Of a DNA stretch of 64,000 bases, positions 34,674 through 42,501 are shown piece by piece (the stretch's first letter is position 1; each line of letters starts with the position of its first letter). Origin of the DNA: Meishania litoralis (GTDB lineage: Bacteria; Bacteroidota; Bacteroidia; Flavobacteriales; Flavobacteriaceae); assembly GCF_042611095.1 (NCBI RefSeq), contig NZ_JBHFPV010000004.1, forward strand, positions 124,001 through 188,000, read 5' to 3'. A program made the translations under genes and the position numbers. Under the pieces are notes generated by a model that saw only the letters and a list, made by a program, of their open reading frames with translations, did not search any database and had not been told where the DNA came from.

Positions 34674-34762
34674 GAAGAAGGCGAATGTTTCGTTTTGTGG
34701 TTTTCAAAACGGAGCTCAAGGGAAAACCGAAGGTAATCCCTCCGCGGTCACGAATAAATAAG

Positions 34763-34792
34763 AAAGCAAGCAAAATAATAGCTTGCTTTTTT
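34763..34792 (+). terminator. Terminator in repeat unit 2
   Basis: AAAGCAAGC (34763-34771) and GCTTGCTTT (34781-34789) form a perfect 9-bp stem followed by T residues. It occupies the same place relative to the tRNA 3' end copy as the unit 1 hairpin, but with different stem sequence. Confidence 0.8.
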
Positions 34793-34977
34793 GATTTTGT
34801 GGGATTTTGATTTTCAATGCGGATAGTTATAGGGAAAGGAGCGGCCAATCCCTCCGCGGTCACGAAGTTAACTCCACATATTGGGGTTGTTATGCTTGAA
34901 ATAAGTAAATGCAGCTTTTTTGCGTTTTCAATGTGGAGCGGTGTAGCTAAAGACACAGCCTTCACCTCCGCGGTCAC

Positions 34978-35355
34978 ATAAAAGACTAACTTTAAGTTTA
35001 TATATTTTATGGATAGCCCAATATATACAATAAAGGGGTTCATGGGGCCCTACCCTTTTTTGAAGGCATTATTGTAAAATTATTAGCCAAGCTGGAATAC
35101 TTTTATTTTGGGTTAGCGTTTTTTTGATTAAGCGCGTACTTGCATAAACAACCCCATAATAATGCAAATTTGAATGAGGTTCATAGGATTATCTCATGTG
35201 AACTATCGGTTCTAAAGGATTAGATGCGCCCGAACCTCAAGCACAAGTATTTTTTAGCAATATATTCTTAATTTGCATGAATAATGCTCAAAACTAAAAA
35301 GTTAAACTAAACACTTTGATCAAACAACCACCCTTCTAAAATCAAAATTAGATCC
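34978..35355. other. AT-rich gap without recognisable gene
   Basis: About 380 bases between the last tRNA-derived copy and the next gene contain no supported reading frame, no further tRNA copy and no clear promoter. The DNA is more AT-rich than the flanking core. Only a local GGGGCCC palindrome (35044-35050) stands out. Confidence 0.6.
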
Positions 35356-35694
35356 ATGGATGACAAAGCAAAATTTGTTTATGAAAATCTAGAAAAGAAA
35401 TCGAACGCAATATCCGGATTCGTAATTCTTCAAAGTTTAGCTCTTGCATATCAATTTTCAAAAGCTGATTTCATCCTAAAAATCAAGGAAATAAACTTTG
35501 TCAACTATATCATAATCGGACGCGTAATACTTCTAGTCTTTGCCATCATCTCGATTATTTTGATTAATAAAAAAATGAATCGAAACATTGGGAATTTAAA
35601 AGATGAGGTTTTTTCAACGCAATCAAACTTGGTTAAAATCTGCCTTATCCTATTTTTTGGGGTAATCCCAATTTATGTGCTGTTTCATTCTTGA
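35356..35694 (+). CDS. Small multi-spanning membrane protein, unknown
   Basis: The 112-residue frame has three probable membrane segments (about 19-35, 49-70 and 91-110) and basic connecting loops (NKKMNRNIG). There is no recognised domain. High AT and isolation between the tRNA array and the pore-former operon suggest accessory DNA. The hydrophobic pattern argues for a real protein, but expression is unproven. Confidence 0.6.
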   Translation: MDDKAKFVYENLEKKSNAISGFVILQSLALAYQFSKADFILKIKEINFVNYIIIGRVILLVFAIISIILINKKMNRNIGNLKDEVFSTQSNLVKICLILFFGVIPIYVLFHS

Positions 35695-35848
35695 CCGAAC
35701 TGCAAAAAGGAGTAGTAAAGGCTAAAAAAGTTTCAGATAAGCTTATGTTTATGGAAGCTTTGCTTTAAGGGATTCTTATACCACTCTTATTTTGTACAAA
35801 CTTTTTGATTAGCCATCCCACAATCTTCAAAGAAACCATGCATTTCTG

Positions 35849-37891
35849 TTAGTCTATTTCTAGGCCTTTCCAACCGCCGGGTAAATCGGTTGGAGCTTTA
35901 TCCATTTGGTATGTTTTTAATCTAAGATACCTGTTCCCTTTAAAAAAATAGTTCTTTTCGGAATCAGGATAGTAAAATGACGCACCTATATTTTCATGAA
36001 AAGTATCATCCATTTTCCAACCTCCGGGAAGCGTTTTTGGGGTTTCATATCCATCATCTATTGTTGTCCCTCGAAATCTGACATATTTGTTTCCCTTGAA
36101 AAAATAGGTAAAACCGTTAGTATAAATGGCCGCATCAATACCAGAGGCAAAGTCTGCCGGCAGCCCTTTCCATCCTCCAGGGAGGTCCAGGGGATATTTT
36201 GCATCAACAACGTACCCTTTTCCAGATTGGCTGTTCGTTTCTTGATTTTCGGCAAGTTCTTCACGATTTTCTTCCCAATCCATGGTATTTGATTGAGGGG
36301 TAAATCGCACATATTCATGACCCTTGAAAAAATAAATTTGTCCAGTAGGGGGATAAAAGAGCGCTGCGTCAATACCTTCTTGAAAATGATTTGGCAACCC
36401 CTTCCATCCTTTATTAATTTCTCTGGGATAGCCCTTGTCTATTTTTGTTCCCGTAAAGCGAGAATATCTATTTCCAGAAAAAAAATAGGAATGGCCATTG
36501 TGATATATGGCCGCATCAATGATATGTTCCGAACCTTTTTTAGTTGGCGGGTCTGGAATGGTTACTTTAGTTTTATCCTCATCATTGCCATTTCCCCTAT
36601 CATCACCGGTGCCATCATCGCCTTTGCCATCGATAGTACTGCCCCCACCGTTACCTTTTTTATCATCAGTTTTCCTAATATCATCGTCAATGTCATCTCC
36701 GCTCTCATCCCCTTTCCCTCGGCCATCGCCAGTGCCATCATCAACTTTTCCATCTATTGTGCTACCATCTCCGTTTCCTTTTTTATTATCGGTGCTTCCG
36801 ATACCATTTTTATCTTCATTGTCACCTGTGATTACAATATCACCCGTAATGCCGATATCTTCTTTGTTAAATATACAAATGCTTGAAGCTCCAATATTTA
36901 GAAATTCATAGTTTACCCAAGCAAATCCTTCTTCACCCCAATCCGTTCCCCAAGAATTTTTTATGAGCCAAGCTTTTTTAGCATTGTCCCATCCAATTAT
37001 CTGAATTAAATGAAGGGCTGAAGATGGACTATATCCTCCATTATAATTAAAAACTCCTCCAGCATATTTTTTAAACTCATCATTTACAATAATTGTGCTT
37101 GAAACCGCACCATATCGATATAGGGCATATTTAATATGTATGACCATTTCACTTATTTTATCAGCATCATAATCTCCCCAAACACGCTTGAATCCACCTA
37201 TTTTGTAAAACTCAGAATTCTGGTTAACCGGATCCGTACACTGTTTTTTTTCTCTGTCATAATCGCGGTAGTTTTCCTCTTTTGGCAGATAGGCTGTTTT
37301 TAAGAAACCTAGTGCTTGTACTATTGATCCCTTGCCACTGTCACCTGCTTCAGAACAATCTAATACAAACTGTTCAGATAGGTCAAGGTCTTTATTTGAG
37401 GATTTGTCCTCTATTAATATGGCTGTCTCAGCAAGCGAAGTGGCCACAAAGGCCCAATTGCAACCGCAAATACCTTGATTTTTGGGGATTGTGACAACTT
37501 GGTGTTCCCTTAGATCAAAAGACCTTAACTGTTCGATTTCCGTTAATCTTTTACCTGTCACTAGACTAATATCATCTGCAACCAATTTAATTTCTGGTGA
37601 ACCTTCAAGTCCCTTACCCTTGACATGACCGGTAATCCAATCTGTTTTTAATTCATACATGCCCGTGTATCCAACTTGAAAGGTCCAGTTCTCATTTTTT
37701 CCTTTGAGCCGGAGTTCTTTTAAGTCCTGTTTAATTCTGGCCGAAGCACCGGCCTCACGTTTTACATATTCTTTGGCCAATGGAGGCATTTGGGCAATTA
37801 TTTCACCGCTCACAATAATGAACGACATTACAAGCAGTTTTCGAATGAAATCCTCAAATCTTCTAAAATGGTAATTTTTATATGTACTCAT
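35849..37891 (-). CDS. Papain-fold (C1) protein with hemopexin repeats, catalytic Cys replaced
   Basis: A secreted 680-residue protein: signal region to about residue 34, a prodomain-like stretch to about 125, then a C1 peptidase domain (about 126-345). The active-site block reads NQGICGCNWAF, so C142 matches papain C22 but the nucleophile position is N145; a Cys sits one residue earlier (C144). H294 and N312 (KNSWGTDWGEEGF) are conserved. An acidic Gly/Asp linker (about 350-450) contains a 41-residue imperfect duplication. Four hemopexin-like blades follow (about 455-680, pattern IDAA, YFFKGN, LPGGWKGLP). It is third in an operon with the pore-former gene, 16 bases downstream. Proteolysis is unlikely unless C144 substitutes. 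Confidence 0.85.
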   Translation of the reverse strand: MSTYKNYHFRRFEDFIRKLLVMSFIIVSGEIIAQMPPLAKEYVKREAGASARIKQDLKELRLKGKNENWTFQVGYTGMYELKTDWITGHVKGKGLEGSPEIKLVADDISLVTGKRLTEIEQLRSFDLREHQVVTIPKNQGICGCNWAFVATSLAETAILIEDKSSNKDLDLSEQFVLDCSEAGDSGKGSIVQALGFLKTAYLPKEENYRDYDREKKQCTDPVNQNSEFYKIGGFKRVWGDYDADKISEMVIHIKYALYRYGAVSSTIIVNDEFKKYAGGVFNYNGGYSPSSALHLIQIIGWDNAKKAWLIKNSWGTDWGEEGFAWVNYEFLNIGASSICIFNKEDIGITGDIVITGDNEDKNGIGSTDNKKGNGDGSTIDGKVDDGTGDGRGKGDESGDDIDDDIRKTDDKKGNGGGSTIDGKGDDGTGDDRGNGNDEDKTKVTIPDPPTKKGSEHIIDAAIYHNGHSYFFSGNRYSRFTGTKIDKGYPREINKGWKGLPNHFQEGIDAALFYPPTGQIYFFKGHEYVRFTPQSNTMDWEENREELAENQETNSQSGKGYVVDAKYPLDLPGGWKGLPADFASGIDAAIYTNGFTYFFKGNKYVRFRGTTIDDGYETPKTLPGGWKMDDTFHENIGASFYYPDSEKNYFFKGNRYLRLKTYQMDKAPTDLPGGWKGLEID
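36560..36790 (-). repeat. DNA encoding a duplicated Asp/Gly-rich linker
   Basis: Within the papain-hemopexin gene, the segments starting KKGNGDGSTIDGK (residue 370) and KKGNGGGSTIDGK (residue 411) repeat with a 41-codon period. They are acidic, as in calcium-binding or spacer sequences, and could vary in copy number by slippage or recombination. Confidence 0.65.
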
Positions 37892-37907
37892 TACTAATTC
37901 AATATTG

Positions 37908-40805
37908 TTAATATGACTGAAGCGTAAAATTGCCCGTGACCTGTAAATCCTTATTATAGGTTGGAATCGAAATTTTTTCTATCCCATCGGATACGTCTGA
38001 AAGAAAGATTTCTTTCGACCCGTTCCAGTGTTCATTGCCAAGTGTTTTTTTATCTACATAGTGCCATTCGATTCGAACGTAGGCACCCTTTAATTCATTT
38101 TTATCTTTAAACTCATGGTTCACCGCTTTGCCAACGATAATGGATTTATGGGTAGTTGCTTGTCCTGCATCGACATCCCAGATCCCTCGTACTTCTTTGA
38201 CCTTTTTTCTATCGTTATTACAAAAAGAGATGTTTATACTTCCGTATAAATCAGCATTTCCTGCTACGCCAATTTCATCAACTGTAAGTTTCCATTTTAG
38301 TTGGTTGGCCGTACAATTTCTTATGGCATACTTCGAAGTTAGGCTGACCTTTGCATTTGATTTATCCTTTAAAAATTTCATGGTGTAAGATACTGGCACC
38401 ACATCCCTATCTGTTTGTGGTGCTGTTTTAATATAGTTGAGAAAATCATTATAGTTACCCGTGATACCGGCAGCTGCTTTGTTCGGGTCGCCACCGGCAA
38501 TGTAAACCTTAACAGTGGAATTTTTAATCACCTCACTTTTGCTCAATTTTGCCTCGATTTCAGCTGTTGTATACCTTCCTGAAAAATAAGTGCTCAAAGC
38601 ATCAATAGATTCATCGGATTCAATACTCATGTACGCACGTCGCCCATAGGTAATGGAGGAAACGTACATTGGCATGGTATTATAGAAATCAATATTTGAT
38701 GGGTCTTTGATCCACTGCTTATAGCTTCCGATATCATCCATGGACATGGTAAAACATTTTTGGGCAAATTCTATGACCAGCCGATGCTTTTTTTTGGTCG
38801 ATGACATGCTCATGCCTGCACTAATGCTATACAAACCCGCATTATAACTGCCTCCAAAACTTAACCGAAACTGTTTTTCACTATAAACCTCATCTTCCTT
38901 ATATGATGAACTGAGATTTGGTATTTGGCCTCGCGGTATACTTCTTAGAATTTTGTTTACATTATCATTGATATGCGATTGCGCCAGGGTATTTGAGATC
39001 GTGGCACTGGCGATTTTTGCCTGTGATACATTGTTGATTTTTATTGTATAGGGATTTCGGGGGAAACTCAATAATTTATACTCACCGGTAGGAATACTTG
39101 TTCCGTCAACAATTGCACCCAGCCATATAACTTCACTAGTTGGATTTAACAAAACCTGTTCTGGGGATACCAGTTTTTCGTCAACGTGCGTTGTAACGCA
39201 CTCGTAATTACCTTCTTCCTTTGGTTCGTCCTTTTTTTCTGTTCTATTCGGTTTTTCTTTGCTCGATTCAGGCAATACAGCTATATCAATACCATCATTA
39301 TTTCCATTGGCAGAACTCTTAAACGGTCTTTTGCGGACGGGCAGCTTCCATAAATCTGCTGGTCTGGCTTCATAAAAGGGCTCGACCTGTGGTAACTCCT
39401 TCAAAGAAAATGAAGCACCTTCCGTGGCGTAACCATGTAAAGCCACCATAGATTGGTCTCCGGAAAAGAGCGTTTGACCTACCAATAGCCCTATAGCTGC
39501 TTGTATTTCATTGTTGTATCCTTTTGGCAGACCTTTGAATAAATCCTTTGTACTACCCGAAGCAACTTTTTTCCAATTATGGAATGCCACAAAAGACTTG
39601 TTTTTTACCAAAATTACATAGGTTTTACCTTCCCCGCCTACGGTAAATGCCGCATCGATGTCGGAATAGAACGACTTGGGAAGGCCTTCCCAATTGCCCG
39701 GGAATGTTCTGGGATATCCCTCGTCCACTTTTCGACCGGTAATTCGTAAATATTGATTTCCTTTAATCAAATAGGTTTTTTTATTCCCGATGTAAAAAGC
39801 TGCATCAATGTCGGCGTGAAATTCTTTAGGTAGGCCCTGCCAATTTCCTGGTAAGGCCAATGGATAACCATTGGCAAGCTTTGGTTCCTTTTTGCCACTC
39901 AAATCAGGTGTATATTTGTAATACTTGTCATCCGCAAAAATATAGGTGCCCATATCGGGAATATAAACTCCCGCATCCGCTGAAATTTTTGAATAATCAG
40001 GCGGGGCAAGGTTATATAGTTTTACGTGCCAATCGTTCATTGAATTTATTCCGCCAAAGGCCACTTGAGAGCGACGGGCGAAACTTAGCCCATCTGATGT
40101 TTCGTTCAACTTATTGCCCAAAGCGGTTACGTAATTATTACCGCTAATTAGAAATGTCCCAATGGGATTTTCAAGCATTGCATCTATTTTTATATTAAAA
40201 GGAGAAGGTAGATTCGCGTTCCACAGATCTTTCACATTTCCGTCCAACACTTGAAGTTTGAAATTCTTGTAGCTCACATATTTGTTGCCTTTTACAAGTA
40301 TGATATGCCCTTCCACTCCATCCTCTCCAGGATAATACATCGCAGCGTCAATATCTTCGGAAAACCCTGAAGGCAAACTTTGCCAACCACCCGGCAACTT
40401 TCTGGGAAAACCTTCCATCACCTTTATACCTTTTAACCTAACATATTGGCTTCCCTTGAAAAAAAAGGTGGTCTCACTGGGGGGGTGGTATACCGCTGCA
40501 TCTATTCCTGAAAGAAAGCTGTCAGGCAACCCTTGCCAACCACCGGGCAGTTTTTTTGGATAGCCGGCCAATAGCACCCGTTCATTATTTATCATTTCGT
40601 ATTTATAGTACTCGCTGCCCCGAAAAAGATAAAGACCAAGCCCAGGAATGTTGACGGCGGCCATCGGTGAAGTTCCGGCAATATTTTCATCTAAACCTTT
40701 TTGTTCGATGGATTTTCCGTAATGTCCTGTCGATGTTTTTTCTAGGGAAAAACACAACATAACAAGGATGGTCAGGTGTACAAGAAAATTCTTCATAAGA
40801 TTCAT
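37908..40805 (-). CDS. Hemopexin-repeat / CDC-like pore-forming protein fusion
   Basis: A 965-residue secreted protein with a signal peptide to about residue 25. Residues 45-470 hold about eight hemopexin-like blades (repeating GIDAA, FFKGSQYVRL, GYP, LPGGWQGLP), enough for two four-bladed propellers. A charged linker (480-540) leads to a thiol-cytolysin-type core (about 545-825). CDC landmarks match perfringolysin: YSEKQF, then an alternating stretch like transmembrane hairpin 1, SSITYGRRAYMSIES (YGR at 720-722), VYIAGGDPNK and VPVSYTMKFLKDKSNAKV. The undecapeptide and normal domain 4 are absent; a beta-rich tail (826-965) replaces them, as in CDC-like proteins. It likely forms oligomeric pores in target membranes, possibly after a second component or cleavage. 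It starts 2 bases after the small secreted gene. Confidence 0.88.
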   Translation of the reverse strand: MNLMKNFLVHLTILVMLCFSLEKTSTGHYGKSIEQKGLDENIAGTSPMAAVNIPGLGLYLFRGSEYYKYEMINNERVLLAGYPKKLPGGWQGLPDSFLSGIDAAVYHPPSETTFFFKGSQYVRLKGIKVMEGFPRKLPGGWQSLPSGFSEDIDAAMYYPGEDGVEGHIILVKGNKYVSYKNFKLQVLDGNVKDLWNANLPSPFNIKIDAMLENPIGTFLISGNNYVTALGNKLNETSDGLSFARRSQVAFGGINSMNDWHVKLYNLAPPDYSKISADAGVYIPDMGTYIFADDKYYKYTPDLSGKKEPKLANGYPLALPGNWQGLPKEFHADIDAAFYIGNKKTYLIKGNQYLRITGRKVDEGYPRTFPGNWEGLPKSFYSDIDAAFTVGGEGKTYVILVKNKSFVAFHNWKKVASGSTKDLFKGLPKGYNNEIQAAIGLLVGQTLFSGDQSMVALHGYATEGASFSLKELPQVEPFYEARPADLWKLPVRKRPFKSSANGNNDGIDIAVLPESSKEKPNRTEKKDEPKEEGNYECVTTHVDEKLVSPEQVLLNPTSEVIWLGAIVDGTSIPTGEYKLLSFPRNPYTIKINNVSQAKIASATISNTLAQSHINDNVNKILRSIPRGQIPNLSSSYKEDEVYSEKQFRLSFGGSYNAGLYSISAGMSMSSTKKKHRLVIEFAQKCFTMSMDDIGSYKQWIKDPSNIDFYNTMPMYVSSITYGRRAYMSIESDESIDALSTYFSGRYTTAEIEAKLSKSEVIKNSTVKVYIAGGDPNKAAAGITGNYNDFLNYIKTAPQTDRDVVPVSYTMKFLKDKSNAKVSLTSKYAIRNCTANQLKWKLTVDEIGVAGNADLYGSINISFCNNDRKKVKEVRGIWDVDAGQATTHKSIIVGKAVNHEFKDKNELKGAYVRIEWHYVDKKTLGNEHWNGSKEIFLSDVSDGIEKISIPTYNKDLQVTGNFTLQSY

Positions 40806-40807
40806 TA

Positions 40808-41299
40808 TTATTTAAAATAATCTGGGCAGAGGGACTTATGATAGTACATGAGATGACCCCTACCGTTAAAGTTAAAAACGAGGATATATTCTTTACTTTC
40901 ACGAAAAAGCTTTTCGTAAAATGCCAAATCCGATGTTTCGTATACGGGAGGCCCTATATTTATAAATTCCTGACCAGGAATTTGGGTTTTGCCCGATATT
41001 TCAATTGACATGCCTTTTTTATTTGTGGGCACCGTAAGGTTTGAACTGGGCAAATATTGAATGTTTATGACTTCGATGGGCCAAAATTTATCACTCCAAT
41101 ATGTATAGAAATTTGGGTAAAGAGGATTGAAGTTTCCCAGACCTATATAGTTTGGATTTAACGATTTCGCCACTGGCAAACTCCGAAAGGTGACAGTTTT
41201 CTTGGAGGCTCCATTATCACCTGTTTTTGCATTGTTGTCCTGGGCATGCGATGACAATAAAAATAGGATGACGATTAACCCAAAAACAATTTTCTTCAT
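40808..41299 (-). CDS. Small secreted protein, first gene of the pore-former operon
   Basis: The 163-residue protein has a clear signal peptide (FGLIVILFLLSSHAQ) and a mature part of about 143 residues rich in aromatic and Pro/Asn residues (NPLYPNFYTYWSDKFWP), ending LCPDYFK with one cysteine. I recognise no family. The two-base gap to the hemopexin/CDC-like gene implies co-translation, so it may be a chaperone, adaptor or second component of the pore-former. Confidence 0.75.
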   Translation of the reverse strand: MKKIVFGLIVILFLLSSHAQDNNAKTGDNGASKKTVTFRSLPVAKSLNPNYIGLGNFNPLYPNFYTYWSDKFWPIEVINIQYLPSSNLTVPTNKKGMSIEISGKTQIPGQEFINIGPPVYETSDLAFYEKLFRESKEYILVFNFNGRGHLMYYHKSLCPDYFK

Positions 41300-41435
41300 A
41301 GTTCTGAATGCTTGAAGGGGGATCTAGGGGTAAAAACCTAAAAAATAATAGCGATAAGAATACAGTTAAGATGAAATTAAGGCAAAGAATTCCCTCCTTG
41401 TTGTATAAATCGGTCTTTTCTTTGAGAAAGGTAAG

Positions 41436-42281
41436 CTAATCGATTTTCAATATGAGAGGATCGTCAATCCAAACTTCTTTAAAGAAATTGAATTTGTCCA
41501 AATGAAACTTAGTTGGGGCGTGGCCACAATATTTTTTGAAATCTCTTGAAAAATGGGCAATGTCAAAATAGCCATAGTATGCGCCAAGTGATATAAAATC
41601 ATTCTTGTTTTGAGAATTCATTTCTGAAAATAAATAATTGAAACGTATGATTCTGGTATAGACCGATGGGGTAACCCCAACAATTTCTTTGAATTTTTTA
41701 CGGAAGTATCTAATACTTATGTTAAGTTTTGACGCCAAGTCTTGGATTTTTACGCAGCCTTTTGCTTTCAAAATTTTATCTACTGCAATATCTATTATGT
41801 TTGATTCAAATTTTTTGTCATTCAAATGTTCAATTAGACCATTTTCAAAGATTTCTATCCGCTGATTTATTTTCAAATCTTTTCGCAATAGATTGCCGAA
41901 TAGGTCTTGGCTATTCTTGATGACAATCTCAAGGTCCATTACCTCATCTTCCAAAGTTGATACGTCAATTCCAAAAATATGCCAAACGGCCGTAGGTCTG
42001 AGGCAGATTACAAAGGCCTCGAAAAACTTGTCCTTTGAGGTAATATTGGCACTACTGACCTGTTGCCCGGTAAAATACATTTTGGGTAGTTCAATAGTCT
42101 TATTTAAAATATTATTATGAATAGTGAAATCTCCTGAGTGTTTGAAGACTATAAAAGGGTGGCCACTTGGCAGAGACATTTCGCTATATGGCCTTACTCT
42201 TGAATTCGACCCTCCACCTACTACATACATCATTGTTATGTAATGGTCTAACTCTTTCCGGTTAGGCTTATGAACTTCCAT
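41436..42281 (-). CDS. AraC-family transcriptional regulator
   Basis: The 281-residue protein has an N-terminal sensing domain (1-160) of a kind common in Bacteroidota AraC proteins. The C-terminal pair of helix-turn-helices (about 165-265) reads IQDLASKLNISIRYFRKKFKEIVGVTPSVYTRIIRF, split by helices, and YGYFDIAHFSRDFKKYCGHAPT. It lies 136 bases upstream of the pore-former operon on the same strand, making it the natural candidate activator. The ligand is unknown. Confidence 0.88.
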   Translation of the reverse strand: MEVHKPNRKELDHYITMMYVVGGGSNSRVRPYSEMSLPSGHPFIVFKHSGDFTIHNNILNKTIELPKMYFTGQQVSSANITSKDKFFEAFVICLRPTAVWHIFGIDVSTLEDEVMDLEIVIKNSQDLFGNLLRKDLKINQRIEIFENGLIEHLNDKKFESNIIDIAVDKILKAKGCVKIQDLASKLNISIRYFRKKFKEIVGVTPSVYTRIIRFNYLFSEMNSQNKNDFISLGAYYGYFDIAHFSRDFKKYCGHAPTKFHLDKFNFFKEVWIDDPLILKID

Positions 42282-42501
42282 TATCTATAAGGCCTATTAA
42301 TGAGAAAAAATACAACTAGTTGATTTTGATATATTTAAATATACGCTTTTTGATTTAGTTAATACCAAATGTTGCTGGGTTCAAAAGTTCTATAGAAAAT
42401 TAAATTTTTTTTACCTCTAAACCTTTTAAGAAATTACTGTATAAGATACACCTTAGGGAATTTCGGTAATCAAAAAAGTATAGGCCTGATTGGAACTTAA
42501 A

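Larger units (their letters stand above)
34595..34977 (+). repeat. Tandem array repeating the tRNA-Arg 3' end
   Basis: The 20-mer AATCCCTCCGCGGTCACGAA, covering the tRNA 3' T-arm and acceptor strand plus CGAA, occurs at 34595-34614, 34735-34754 and 34847-34866. A 13-base partial copy, CCTCCGCGGTCAC, lies at 34965-34977. Units are 140, 112 and 114 bases long. The first two follow one plan: 20-mer, terminator hairpin, TTTTGTGG, TTTTCAA with CGGA, AGGGAAA, next 20-mer. The third keeps only part of it. No reading frame runs through them. The E. coli tyrT locus, with 178-bp repeats carrying the tRNA-Tyr 3' end, is a known parallel. Confidence 0.9.

Noticed and set aside
34595..34977. CRISPR array
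   Set aside because: The repeats are few, non-palindromic, derived from the tRNA 3' end, with spacers over 90 bases that are similar to one another, and no cas gene is present.
36507..36911. Long plus-strand reading frames (Ser/Pro-rich and Ile-rich) across the linker region
   Set aside because: They are opposite-strand shadows of the Asp/Gly-rich repeat of the papain-hemopexin gene, with biased low-complexity composition and no start context.
41385..41400. Possible distal tRNA-derived attachment repeat (AATTCCCTCC)
   Set aside because: It shares fewer than ten bases with the tRNA 20-mer, with a mismatch, and lacks the acceptor part, so it is chance similarity.
34218..42501. Prophage or integrative conjugative element
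   Set aside because: No integrase, structural, conjugation or replication genes, and no distal attachment copy, were found in the interval.
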